This document shows, in pieces, positions 51,766 through 59,925 of a stretch of 64,000 nucleotides of DNA. Position numbers and translations under genes: made by a program. The notes under the pieces are model-generated. The model was not told the origin of the DNA, searched no databases, and saw nothing but the letters and a program-made list of their open reading frames with translations. The stretch spans positions 62,001-126,000 of the forward strand of contig NZ_JANIAA010000029.1 of NCBI RefSeq assembly GCF_024505145.1, written 5' to 3'. Source of the DNA: Streptomyces rugosispiralis (lineage in GTDB: Bacteria; Actinomycetota; Actinomycetes; Streptomycetales; Streptomycetaceae). How positions within the stretch are numbered: the first letter of the stretch is position 1; each line of letters opens with the position of its first letter.

Positions 51766-52638
51766 TCAGTCCCGGTTCTGTGCGTGGTTCTGTACGTGCT
51801 GGTAGCCGAAGCGGCCCTTGATGCACAGGTTCCCGTGCGTGACGGGATTGTCGTGCGGCGAGGTGACCTTCACGATCTCATTCTCCTGCACATGGAGGGT
51901 GAGATTGCAGCCCACACCACAGTAGGCGCACACCGTGGTCGTCTCCGTCTGGGCCGCCTCGTTCCACGTCCCGGCCGTCCGCATGTCGAACTCCGTCTTG
52001 AAGCTCAGCGCGCCGGTCGGGCACACCTCGATGCAGTTGCCGCAGTAGACACACGCGGAGTCGGTGAGGGGCGCGTCGTGCTCGGTGGAGATCCTGGCGT
52101 CGAAGCCGCGGCCCGCGACCGCGATCGCGAAGGTATTCTGCCACTGCTCACCACAGGCGTCCACGCACTTGTAGCAGAGGATGCATTTGTCGTAGTCGCG
52201 GACGTACAGGTCATTGTCGACCTTCGGCTCCTCGTCCACCCGGGCGGCGTCCGCGCCGAAACGGTCCGGCTCGGCCCCGTACTCCTCGATCCACCCGGCG
52301 GCGCGCGGGGTCGTCGACAGATCGGTGGAGGAGGCCAGCAGCTCCAGGACGACCTTACGGCTGTGCCGGGCCCGCCCGGTGTCCGTGCGCACCTCCATGC
52401 CCTGCTCCACCCGGCGGGAGCAGGCCGGGGCGAGGGTGCGGGCGCCCTCCACCTCCACCACGCACACTCGGCAGGCGTTCTTCGGAGTGAGCGTGTCGCC
52501 CTGACACAGGGTCGGGATGTCCTTGCCCGCGGCGCGGCAGGCGTCCAGCAGGGTGCTGTCCTCCGGGGCGCGGACCGGCTCGCCGTCCAGGGTGAGATCG
52601 ACCAGTCGGCGCGGGGGTCGCAGCGGTATCGCGGTCAC
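51766..52638 (-). CDS. Formate dehydrogenase Fe-S adaptor subunit with Mo-enzyme [4Fe-4S] domain
   Basis: A 290-residue protein that corresponds to the N-terminal part of NAD-dependent formate dehydrogenase alpha. An adrenodoxin-type [2Fe-2S] domain (1-85: CQGDTLTPKNACRVCVVEV) precedes an HxxxC-type region and a twin ferredoxin (CILCYKCVDACGEQ and CVYCGNCIEVCPTGA). It ends with the [4Fe-4S] domain of Mo/W-bisPGD enzymes (TTVCAYCGVGCNL, then GNLCIKGRFGY). The rest of the alpha subunit is encoded separately at 54476. It should wire electrons from the Mo site to the NuoE/F-like diaphorase. The GTG at 52638 overlaps the upstream stop as GTGA. Confidence 0.88.
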   Translation of the reverse strand: MTAIPLRPPRRLVDLTLDGEPVRAPEDSTLLDACRAAGKDIPTLCQGDTLTPKNACRVCVVEVEGARTLAPACSRRVEQGMEVRTDTGRARHSRKVVLELLASSTDLSTTPRAAGWIEEYGAEPDRFGADAARVDEEPKVDNDLYVRDYDKCILCYKCVDACGEQWQNTFAIAVAGRGFDARISTEHDAPLTDSACVYCGNCIEVCPTGALSFKTEFDMRTAGTWNEAAQTETTTVCAYCGVGCNLTLHVQENEIVKVTSPHDNPVTHGNLCIKGRFGYQHVQNHAQNRD

Positions 52639-54473
52639 TTGAAGGCTCCCAGGCGGTCGATGGCGGACTCCACGGCGTTCCAGGCGGTCTGGCCCAGACC
52701 GCAGATCGAGGCGTCCCGCATGGCCTGGCCCACCTCGCGCAGCAGCGCGATGTCCCCGGCCGCGGCGGCGCCCGTACGGTCCTTGAGCCGGTGCAGCGCC
52801 TCCTCCTGCCGTACGGTGCCCACCCGGCAGGGGACGCACTGGCCGCAGGACTCGTCGCGGAAGAACTCCGCGATGCGCAGCAGGACGCGGGGCAGCTCGA
52901 CGCTCTCGTCCAGCACCAGCACCACCCCCGAGCCGAGTGTGGTGCCCGCGGCGCGGGTGCCCTCGAAGGTGAGCGGCACATCCAGTTCGTCGGGGCGTAC
53001 GAAACCGCCCGCGGCGCCGCCGAGCAGCACCGCGCGCAGGGCCTCGGGCGGCCCCGCGAGCTCCAGCAGCTCCCGCAGCGTCGCCCCGAACGGCAGCTCG
53101 TAGACGCCGGGCCGGGCGACCGTGCCGGAGACGCAGAACAGCTTGGTGCCGGTCGAGGTGCCGGTGCCGGTACGCGCATAGGCCTGCGCGCCCTCGATCA
53201 GAATCGGCAACACATTGACCAGGGTCTCCACGTTGTTGACCGCGGTCGGCTTGCCGAACAGCCCCTTCTCGACCGGGAAGGGCGGTTTGCTGCGGGGTTC
53301 ACCGCGCCGCCCCTCGATCGAGTTGAAGATCGCGGTCTCCTCGCCGCAGATGTACGCGCCCGCGCCGCGCCGGATCTCGATGTCGAACGCGAACCCCTGG
53401 CCCATGACGTCCTTACCGAGGAAGCCACGGGACCGGGCCCGGTCGATGGCGGTGCGCAGCCGGCGCAGCGCCCGGGGGTACTCGCCGCGCAGATACAGAT
53501 AGCCGCGGTGGGCCCCGGTGGCGTAGCCCGCGACCGTCATGGCCTCGATGAGGGCGTAGGGATCGCCCTCCATCAGGACCCGGTCCTTGAAGGTGCCCGG
53601 TTCGCTCTCGTCGGCGTTGCAGACCAGATAGTGCGGATGGTCGGGCTGCTGGGCGGTGGCCGACCACTTCCGCCCGGTCGGGAACGCGGCCCCGCCCCGC
53701 CCGACCAGACCCGCCTCGGTCACCTCCCGGATCACCCCGGCGGGCCCGAGTGCGAACGCGCGCCGCAGGGCCGCGTATCCGCCATGGGCGCGGTAGTCGT
53801 CCAGCGACCCCGGGTCCACCACCCCGACCCGGCGCAGCAGCACCAGGCCGTCGGCGCCGGCCTGGGGGACCGCGGCCACCGCGGGCGGCTCGGCCGGCGC
53901 CTGGTGCGGCGCCGACGCCGCGTCGGCGACCGCCCCGGCGGTGGCGGGGGCGACGACCGCGGCCCGCGGGGTCTCGCCCGCGCGGATCGCCAGGGCCGCC
54001 GGGGCACGCTCGCACAGGCCCAGGCACGGGCTGGGCTGCCATACGGCCCCGGAACCCGCCGAGCCCGCCGGGCCGACGTCCCGTTCGAGCTCCGCGCACA
54101 CCCGCGCGGAACCCCGGGCCGCGCATGCCAGATCCGTACAGACGTGGACGACGGTCGCCGGACGGGGTTTCACCGCGAACATCGCGTAGAAGGTCGCCAC
54201 CCCGTAGCCCTCGGCCGGAGGGACCGTCAGCCGGCGGCAGAGATAGTCCAGGCCGCCCTCGCTGATCCAGCCCACCCGGTCGTTGAGGGCGTGCAGCCCG
54301 GGCAACAGCAGATCGCGCCGCTCCCGTGCCTCGCGGCCGCCACGGGCCCAGCGCAGATCCGTGTCCGTACGGTCGTCCGCGCCCTCCCAGGCGGACTCGG
54401 GCCGGCCGAGCAGCGCGTCGACCGCCGCCCGCTCCTCGTCCGTGGGCTTGCTGTCACCGAACCGCAGATCCAC
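52635..54473 (-). CDS. NuoE-NuoF fusion diaphorase subunit of formate dehydrogenase
   Basis: A fusion of about 612 residues. The N-terminal 180 residues are a NuoE-like thioredoxin-fold [2Fe-2S] domain (cysteines in CTDLACAARG and SPCLGLCERAP). After an Ala/Pro-rich linker, residues 225-610 are NuoF-like: FMN site GRGGAAFPTGRKW, NAD-binding YLVCNADESEPGTFKDR, GAGAYICGEETA, and the [4Fe-4S] site ESCGQCVPCRVG with the later Cys in SICGLGQ. It would reduce NAD+ with electrons from formate. GTG at 54473 is chosen because AAGGAG lies six bases upstream inside the end of the preceding gene. Confidence 0.9.
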   Translation of the reverse strand: MDLRFGDSKPTDEERAAVDALLGRPESAWEGADDRTDTDLRWARGGREARERRDLLLPGLHALNDRVGWISEGGLDYLCRRLTVPPAEGYGVATFYAMFAVKPRPATVVHVCTDLACAARGSARVCAELERDVGPAGSAGSGAVWQPSPCLGLCERAPAALAIRAGETPRAAVVAPATAGAVADAASAPHQAPAEPPAVAAVPQAGADGLVLLRRVGVVDPGSLDDYRAHGGYAALRRAFALGPAGVIREVTEAGLVGRGGAAFPTGRKWSATAQQPDHPHYLVCNADESEPGTFKDRVLMEGDPYALIEAMTVAGYATGAHRGYLYLRGEYPRALRRLRTAIDRARSRGFLGKDVMGQGFAFDIEIRRGAGAYICGEETAIFNSIEGRRGEPRSKPPFPVEKGLFGKPTAVNNVETLVNVLPILIEGAQAYARTGTGTSTGTKLFCVSGTVARPGVYELPFGATLRELLELAGPPEALRAVLLGGAAGGFVRPDELDVPLTFEGTRAAGTTLGSGVVLVLDESVELPRVLLRIAEFFRDESCGQCVPCRVGTVRQEEALHRLKDRTGAAAAGDIALLREVGQAMRDASICGLGQTAWNAVESAIDRLGAFK

Positions 54474-54475
54474 GA

Positions 54476-56425
54476 TCAGCTCCTTACGGCGGTCACGGGA
54501 ATCTTCTCGATCCTTATGGCCGACGCCTTGAACTCCGCCGTCCCCGCGATGGGGCAGTTCGCCTCGATCGTCAGGGAGTTGGTGTCCACCTCGTCGGGGA
54601 AGTGCATGGTCATGAAGGCGAGCCCCGGCCGCAGCCCGGGATCGATCCACACCGGCGCCACCACCGAACCGCGCCGCGAGGTGACCCGCACCCGCTCCTC
54701 GGCCTCCACCCGATAGCGGGCCGCGTCCTCCGGACACAGCTCTACGTACTCGCCGCGCCGCAGCGGAGAGGCGAAACCCCCGCTCTGCACCCCGGTGTTG
54801 TACGAGTCCAGGCGCCGCCCCGTGGTGAGCCGGATCGGAAACGCGTCATCGGTCAGATCGACCGGCGGATCGTGCTTCACCGGGCCGAAGGGGGCGAGCG
54901 GGCCGCGCAGCGCCGGATCGTTCTCCCACAGACGGCCGTGCAGATAGGTGGGCTCGAGACGGTCCGTGCTGGGGCAGGGCCACTGGATGCCCTGGTGCTC
55001 CTCCAGCCGCTCGTACGTCATGCCGAAGTGGTCCGGGGAGACGTCGCGCAGCTCGTTCCAGACCTCCTCCGCGCCCTCGAACTTCCAGTCGTGGCCGAGC
55101 CGCCGCGCCAGCTCGCAGATGATGTCGATGTCCTCGCGCGCCTCGCCCGGCGGCTCCACGGCCTTCCGCACCCGCTGGACGCGCCGCTCGCTGTTGGTGG
55201 TGGTGCCCTCCGTCTCGCACCAGCCGGCGGTCGCCGGGAGCACCACGTCGGCCAGCTCGGCGGTCCTGGTGAGGAAGATGTCCTGCACCACCAGGTGCTC
55301 CAGCGACTCCAGCCGCCGGACGGCCTGTTCGGTGTCGGCCTCGGACTGGGCCGGGTTCTCGCCGATGCAGTAGACGGCGCGCAGTTCGCCCGCCTCCATG
55401 GCCTCGAACATCTCGGTGAGGTTCAGCCCGTAGCGCGGCTGGATGACCACGTCCCAGGCGCGCTCGAACTTGGACCGGATGGGCGGGTCCAGGATGTCCT
55501 GGAAGCCGGGCAGCCGGTTGGGGATGGCGCCCATATCGCCGCCGCCCTGCACGTTGTTCTGGCCGCGCAGCGGCTGCAGCCCGCAGCCGTACCGGCCGAC
55601 ATGGCCGGTCAGCAGGGAGAGATTGATCAGCGCCCGGACGTTGTCGGTGCCGTTGTGGTGCTCGGTGATGCCGAGCGTCCAGCACAGCTGGGCGCGCTCG
55701 GCGGTGGCGTAGGCGTGCGCGAGGTCGCGGATGGCGTCCGCCGGGACGCCGGTGACCTTCTCCGCGACGCTCAGGGTCCAGGGCTCCACATGGGCCGCGT
55801 ACTCCTCGAAGCCGGTGGTCGCGCGCTCGATGAAGGCCCGGTTGGCGAGCCCCGCGTGGATGATCTCGCGGCCCACGGCGTGGGCGAGCGGGATGTCGGT
55901 GCCGACGTTCAGCCCCAGCCAGCTCTCCGCCCATTCGGCGGTCGAGGTGCGGCGCGGATCGACGGCGTACATCCGGGCGCCGTTGCGGATGCCCTTGAGG
56001 ACGTGATGGAAGAAGATCGGGTGCGCGAAGCGGGCGTTGGAACCCCACATCACGATGAGGTCGGTGTCCTCGACCTCCGCGTACGACGAGGTGCCGCCGC
56101 CGGAGCCGAAGACGGCGGACAGCCCCGCGACGCTGGGCGCGTGGCAGGTGCGGTTGCAGGAGTCGACATTGTTGGTGCCGATCACCACCCGGGTGAACTT
56201 CTGGGCCACATAGTTCATCTCGTTGGTGGCGCGGGCGCAGGAGAACATGCCGAACGCGTCGGGCCCATGGGCCGCCGTCACGGCCCGGAACCCGGCGGCG
56301 GCCCGGCTGAGCGCCTCGTCCCAGGAGGCGCGGCGGAGTTCTCCGCTCACTGAGTCCCGCACCAGGGGGTGGGTCAGCCGCGGGTACTGCTTCTGTTGTC
56401 GGTTGCGCTGGCGGTTACGGGCCAC
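54476..56425 (-). CDS. Formate dehydrogenase catalytic subunit (Mo-bisPGD), lacking its N-terminal Fe-S domain
   Basis: A protein of about 649 residues holding the bisPGD-binding catalytic part of formate dehydrogenase. The Mo ligand Cys is in NRTCHAPSVAGL, where Sec-type enzymes have Sec-His-Gly-Pro-Ser. Other cofactor segments are IVMWGSNARFAHPI, NNVQGGGDMGAIPN, AVYCIGENPAQSEAD and IRLTTGRRLDSYNTG. The Fe4S4 domain that normally precedes YPRLTHPLVRD is absent and lies in the product of 51766. GTG 56425 has AAGGAG six bases upstream; GTG-free longer starts are less likely. It oxidises formate to CO2 in the cytosol. A separate promoter with a GntR-type motif precedes the gene. Confidence 0.9.
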   Translation of the reverse strand: MARNRQRNRQQKQYPRLTHPLVRDSVSGELRRASWDEALSRAAAGFRAVTAAHGPDAFGMFSCARATNEMNYVAQKFTRVVIGTNNVDSCNRTCHAPSVAGLSAVFGSGGGTSSYAEVEDTDLIVMWGSNARFAHPIFFHHVLKGIRNGARMYAVDPRRTSTAEWAESWLGLNVGTDIPLAHAVGREIIHAGLANRAFIERATTGFEEYAAHVEPWTLSVAEKVTGVPADAIRDLAHAYATAERAQLCWTLGITEHHNGTDNVRALINLSLLTGHVGRYGCGLQPLRGQNNVQGGGDMGAIPNRLPGFQDILDPPIRSKFERAWDVVIQPRYGLNLTEMFEAMEAGELRAVYCIGENPAQSEADTEQAVRRLESLEHLVVQDIFLTRTAELADVVLPATAGWCETEGTTTNSERRVQRVRKAVEPPGEAREDIDIICELARRLGHDWKFEGAEEVWNELRDVSPDHFGMTYERLEEHQGIQWPCPSTDRLEPTYLHGRLWENDPALRGPLAPFGPVKHDPPVDLTDDAFPIRLTTGRRLDSYNTGVQSGGFASPLRRGEYVELCPEDAARYRVEAEERVRVTSRRGSVVAPVWIDPGLRPGLAFMTMHFPDEVDTNSLTIEANCPIAGTAEFKASAIRIEKIPVTAVRS

Positions 56426-56499
56426 GACGGGCTCCTTACGGCGGTCACGCCGCACGGTGCGACGTGAGGGGACCGAGCGTCCGGGTATCGTCGACTGAA

Positions 56500-56512
56500 T
56501 ATTGAATACAGT
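56500..56512. promoter_or_regulatory. GntR-type motif upstream of the formate dehydrogenase genes
   Basis: On the minus strand the sequence is ACTGTATTCAATA. It matches ACTGTAGACAATA at 58300-58312, next to the GntR gene, in 11 of 13 positions. It overlaps the -10 hexamer of a predicted promoter, so binding would repress the formate dehydrogenase genes. Confidence 0.6.
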
Positions 56513-56532
56513 ATGCCCGAGAAGAGGGTCAA
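56503..56532 (-). promoter_or_regulatory. Promoter of the formate dehydrogenase genes
   Basis: TTGACC (56532-56527) and TATTCA (56508-56503) on the minus strand are separated by 18 bases. The start codon at 56425 is about 75 bases further on. The AT-rich -10 region stands out from its surroundings. Confidence 0.55.
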
Positions 56533-56595
56533 GGAGTCGGACGACACCTCAACCCCCCTTCCGTTCCCCGGTGATGGAACCCCGGTCGGTGCGGC

Positions 56596-56718
56596 TCAGC
56601 CGGTGAAGAGCTGGGTGGCCTTCTGGACGAGCTCGTAGACCCCGTATCCGAAGGGCAGCACGACCCAGGCCCAGACGGCCACGGTCAGCGCGGTGCGATC
56701 CTTGGTGGGCTCGGTCAT
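56596..56718 (-). CDS. Small subunit of the OFA-type MFS transporter
   Basis: A 40-residue protein beginning MTEPTKDRTALTVAVWAWVV and containing one membrane helix (LTVAVWAWVVLPFGYGVYEL) between charged ends. Its ATG overlaps the stop of the oxalate/formate-type transporter gene as ATGA, and GGGAGGGGACCG just upstream is a good ribosome-binding site. Proteins of this kind are annotated as MFS transporter small subunit next to OFA-family transporters. It probably packs against that carrier. It falls below common ORF length cut-offs and is easily missed. Confidence 0.8.
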   Translation of the reverse strand: MTEPTKDRTALTVAVWAWVVLPFGYGVYELVQKATQLFTG

Positions 56719-58214
56719 CGGTCCCCTCCCTTCTCGGCGGACGCCGCCTCGGGCTCGGCCGCTGCCTTGGGCTCTGACGCCGCCCCGGACTCGGCCGCCA
56801 CCTTGGGCTCGGCCGCCACCTTGGATTCCGGCGCCGCCCCGGACTCGGCCGCCGCGTCCCCGGACTCGGCCGCCGTGGGCGCCGGTTCATGGAAGCGCGG
56901 ATGGACCGGCCGTATCAGCTCGTTGGCGACGAAGCCGACGACCAGCAGCACGATCATGATGGTGAGCGAGAGCGAGTACAGCCCGGGACCGGTCTTCCCC
57001 GCCTCCTCCTGGTGGTCGGCGACCTTGTTGACGATGTACGGGCCCAGGACCCCGGCCACCGACCACGCGGTGAGCAGCCGGCCGTGGATCGCGCCCACCT
57101 GATAGGTGCCGAACAGGTCCTTCAGATACGCCGGAACGGTAGAGAAGCCGCCCCCGTAGAACGAGAGGATCACCAGGGCGCAGACCACGAACAGGGGCTT
57201 GGAGGAGTCCCCGAGCTGTGAGATGGCCAGATACATCAGCGCGCCCACGCCCAGGTAGACCCGGTACATGTTCTTGCGCCCGATGAGGTCGGAGGTGGAC
57301 GACCACAGCAGCCGCCCGGCCATGTTGGCCGCCGACAGCAGGGCGACGAAACCGGCCGCCGCGGTGGCGGAGACGGGGGTGTCGGTGTCCTTGAAGTAGT
57401 CGCCGATCATGGGCGCGGCCTTCTCCAGGATGCCGATGCCCGCCGTCACGTTCATGCACAGCACCACCCACAGGAACCAGAACTGCGGGGTGCGGATGGC
57501 GTTGCGCGCGGAGACGTCGGCCGTGCTGATCATGTGCCCCTGCTCCTGCGGCGGCTCCCAGCCGGCCGGCCGCCAGCCCTCGGGCGGTACGCGCACCAGC
57601 AGCACGCCGAGGGCCATGAAGGCCGCGTAGGTCACGCCGTGGACCAGGAAGGTGGCGGCGATGCCGCCGTTGTCGGTGCCGAAGTGCTCCATCAGCTTGC
57701 TGGACCAGGGCGAGGCGATCAACGCCCCGCCGCCGAAGCCCATGATGGCGATGCCGGTGGCCATACCCGGTCGGTCGGGGAACCACTTCATCAGCGTGGA
57801 GACGGGGGAGATGTAGCCGATGCCGAGCCCGATCCCGCCGATGAAGCCGTAGCCGAGGACCACCAGCCAGTACTGGCTGGTGGCGGCGCCGAGCGCGGCG
57901 ACGAGGAAGCCGGAGGAGAAGCAGACGAGGGAGACGAACATCGCCCAGCGCGGGCCGTTGCGCTCCACGAGCGTGCCGCCGAAGGCGGCGGACAGGCCGA
58001 GCATCACGATGCCCAGCTGGAAGGGGAGCGCGCTGGCCGTGCCCGAGAGGTCCATCGAGGACTCCAGGGGCGGCTTGAACACGCTCCACGCGTAGGCCTG
58101 GCCGATCGAGAGATGAACGGACAGGGCGGCGGGCGGCACCAGCCAGCGGCTCCACCCTGGCGGGGCCAGGGTGCGTGAGCGGCTGAGTGGGCCGAGACGA
58201 TCATTGGTGAGCAT
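56715..58214 (-). CDS. OFA family (oxalate/formate antiporter) MFS transporter
   Basis: A 499-residue MFS carrier of the oxalate:formate antiporter family. Landmarks are HLSIGQAYAWSVFKPPL in helix 1, GYGFIGGIGLGIGYISPVSTLMKWFPDRPGMATG in helix 4 and the loop after it, and GRLLWSSTSDLIGRKNMY in the mid loop. About 12 helices are evident. The C-terminal 50 residues form a hydrophilic tail of AESGAAPES-like repeats. The ATG at 58214 gives a normal N-terminus. It is first in a cluster with its small subunit and formate dehydrogenase and is divergent from a GntR gene. It probably imports oxalate or formate for oxidation. Confidence 0.9.
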   Translation of the reverse strand: MLTNDRLGPLSRSRTLAPPGWSRWLVPPAALSVHLSIGQAYAWSVFKPPLESSMDLSGTASALPFQLGIVMLGLSAAFGGTLVERNGPRWAMFVSLVCFSSGFLVAALGAATSQYWLVVLGYGFIGGIGLGIGYISPVSTLMKWFPDRPGMATGIAIMGFGGGALIASPWSSKLMEHFGTDNGGIAATFLVHGVTYAAFMALGVLLVRVPPEGWRPAGWEPPQEQGHMISTADVSARNAIRTPQFWFLWVVLCMNVTAGIGILEKAAPMIGDYFKDTDTPVSATAAAGFVALLSAANMAGRLLWSSTSDLIGRKNMYRVYLGVGALMYLAISQLGDSSKPLFVVCALVILSFYGGGFSTVPAYLKDLFGTYQVGAIHGRLLTAWSVAGVLGPYIVNKVADHQEEAGKTGPGLYSLSLTIMIVLLVVGFVANELIRPVHPRFHEPAPTAAESGDAAAESGAAPESKVAAEPKVAAESGAASEPKAAAEPEAASAEKGGDR

Positions 58215-58299
58215 GTGCCCGGACTTTAAGGATTCAACGAGTCGATGACTAGACGTCAAGGCACCCGGGATGTGTCGGCGTCGTGGACAGGTTGGGTAA

Positions 58300-58312
58300 A
58301 CTGTAGACAATA
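58300..58312. promoter_or_regulatory. GntR-type motif between gntR and the OFA transporter gene
   Basis: ACTGTAGACAATA in the divergent intergenic region resembles the motif upstream of formate dehydrogenase at 56500-56512. It lies 61 bases before the GntR start and 86 bases before the transporter start, so one bound dimer could affect both. Confidence 0.55.
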
Positions 58313-58372
58313 ACCAATTCACGCATCCGGTGAATCCGGACATCCGGTGAACAGCCAGCCAGAGGGGGCGCG

Positions 58373-59050
58373 ATGCTGTCCAGGGGATTGCCGCAGGGCG
58401 CGGTGCCGAAGCTGGAGCGGCCCGGGCCACTCCGCGAGCGGGTCTACGAGGCGCTGCTCGAACTCATCACCACCCGCGCCCTCCGCCCCGGTCAGCACCT
58501 CGTGGAGAGTGAGCTGGCGGGCCATCTCGGCGTCTCCCGCCAGCCGGTGCGCGAGGCCCTCCAGCGGCTCAACACCGAGGGCTGGGTCGATCTGCGGCCC
58601 GCCCAGGGCGCGTTCGTCCACGAGCCCACCGAGGAGGAGGCCGATCAGCTTCTTACGGTGCGCACGCTCCTCGAGGCCGAGGCCGCCCGGCTGGCCGCCG
58701 CCGGGGCCGACGAGACCGGTGTCGCCGCCCTGGAGGAGCTGTGCGCCAAGGGCGAGCGCGCGGTCCTGGACGACGATGTGGACGGCGCGGTCGCGGCCAA
58801 CGCCGAATTCCACGCCAAGGTGATGGAGCTCGCCGGAAACGCGGTCCTGTCCGAGCTGGCCGCCCAGGTGGACCGCCGGGTCCGCTGGTACTACACCCCG
58901 GTCGCCCGCCAGCGCGGCAAGCAGTCCTGGATCGAGCACCGTGAGCTGATCGCGGCCATCGCCGCGGGCGACGAACACGGCGCCACGGCCGTCATGCGCG
59001 CCCACACCGAACACACCCGCCGCACCTACCACGACCGCGAGCGCCCCTGA
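58373..59050 (+). CDS. GntR family regulator (FadR/FCD subfamily)
   Basis: A 225-residue regulator. The N-terminal winged helix-turn-helix spans 18-85 (LRERVYEALLELITTRALRPGQ, VSRQPVREALQRLNTEGWVDLRPAQGAFV). The C-terminal FCD domain spans 90-215, with metal-binding Asp/His residues in ANAEFHAKV, IEHRELIAAI and AHTEHTR. FCD regulators bind small carboxylates and metals. The AGAGGGGG site before the ATG supports this start. It is divergent from the oxalate/formate transporter and likely represses that and formate dehydrogenase through the shared motif, releasing on a carboxylate signal. The effector is inferred from context only. Confidence 0.9.
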   Translation: MLSRGLPQGAVPKLERPGPLRERVYEALLELITTRALRPGQHLVESELAGHLGVSRQPVREALQRLNTEGWVDLRPAQGAFVHEPTEEEADQLLTVRTLLEAEAARLAAAGADETGVAALEELCAKGERAVLDDDVDGAVAANAEFHAKVMELAGNAVLSELAAQVDRRVRWYYTPVARQRGKQSWIEHRELIAAIAAGDEHGATAVMRAHTEHTRRTYHDRERP

Positions 59051-59117
59051 CCCGATCCGCCGGCCCGCCGGTCCGCCGATCACCGGTCCGCCCGGCGCCG
59101 CGACCTCCAGGCAGGCC

Positions 59118-59399
59118 CTAAGCGACTTCCATGCGCTCGACCGCGTCCTTGGCCTCCTTCAGGCCGGCGTCGGTGAGCTGCCGGTAGACCTTGATGGCCT
59201 CGATCTTCTTGCCCTCCCGCACCAGGGCCACCACCCGCTCCAAACCGGGCTCCGTCACCTGGATGTCCAGGTGGTCGAGGATCAGATCAAGCTTGCGTTC
59301 GATGCGGTCCGCCCTGCGCTGGACCTTCTGAATCCTCGACTCCAGCAGCGGATACTGCACTATCAGAGCCATGATCGCGATGTACGCCGCTATCTCCAT
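59118..59399 (-). CDS. Membrane-anchored L7/L12 C-terminal-domain protein
   Basis: A 93-residue protein. Residues 1-18 form a hydrophobic helix (MEIAAYIAIMALIVQYPLL), then a charged coiled segment (RIQKVQRRADRIERKLDLIL). Residues about 50-92 match the C-terminal domain of ribosomal protein L7/L12 (VTEPGLERVVALVREGKKIEAIKVYRQ, then LKEAKDAVERM). It is not the ribosomal stalk protein, as it lacks the N-terminal dimerisation domain and has a membrane anchor. Such proteins are common in Streptomyces but have no assigned role. It is divergent from the WXG-like gene cluster, 172 bases away. Confidence 0.8.
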   Translation of the reverse strand: MEIAAYIAIMALIVQYPLLESRIQKVQRRADRIERKLDLILDHLDIQVTEPGLERVVALVREGKKIEAIKVYRQLTDAGLKEAKDAVERMEVA

Positions 59400-59571
59400 G
59401 AGCGGTGATCGTAGTGTCGCGCCGCCGTCGGTCCTGTTACGGGTTGGGCGACCGACTGTTACCGAGCGGTGGCGGGACTGTCGGTGCCCGGGGCCATACT
59501 GGGATGGGTCGGGCCTCCGACGCGGGGCCCGCTCGACGGAACCATGGCGACTACCCAACGGGGGTGGGTTC

Positions 59572-59904
59572 GTGAAGTTCGACATGGGCAGTTCCACGCT
59601 GTCAACGCTGACCTCCCAGACATCCGGATCGAGTGATGACCTGGGGGCACTCATCCGCCAACTGATCGCCGCGGCGCAGCCGCTGGAAGGCCGTTTCAAC
59701 GGCGCGGGCAAGGCGGCGTTCGACCAGTTCAAGCAGAACGCGGACGAGATCACCGCGGCGCTCAACGGCTCGCTCCGGGACATCCTGGGCGGCCAGTCCG
59801 GGATGGACAAGGCATTCGGCAGCGGTGACGTGGAGTCGGCGGACAACGCGCGGCAGACCATGGCCGCGGCCAATTTCGACGCGGCCCGTTTCAACGGCCG
59901 GTGA
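59572..59904 (+). CDS. Small WXG100-like protein, first of the effector cluster
   Basis: A 110-residue protein with a helical hairpin pattern. LGALIRQLIAAAQPLEGRFNGAGKAAFDQFKQNADEITAALNGSL has the length and spacing of a WXG100 protein, with FNG in place of the Trp-x-Gly turn. Helix 2 is followed by a C-terminal segment rich in Ser/Gly/Asp. The GTG at 59572 has a purine-rich GGGGGTGGG upstream. It has no signal peptide. With the next gene it resembles ESAT-6/CFP-10-type pairs that are exported by type VII secretion. No secretion machinery gene lies in the window. Confidence 0.7.
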   Translation: MKFDMGSSTLSTLTSQTSGSSDDLGALIRQLIAAAQPLEGRFNGAGKAAFDQFKQNADEITAALNGSLRDILGGQSGMDKAFGSGDVESADNARQTMAAANFDAARFNGR

Positions 59905-59925
59905 ACACGGCGGGGGTGACGAGCA

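Noticed and set aside
54476..56425. Frameshift as the cause of the split formate dehydrogenase
   Set aside because: The N-terminal Fe-S part lies downstream of the catalytic gene with the diaphorase gene between, so no single frameshift could rejoin them.
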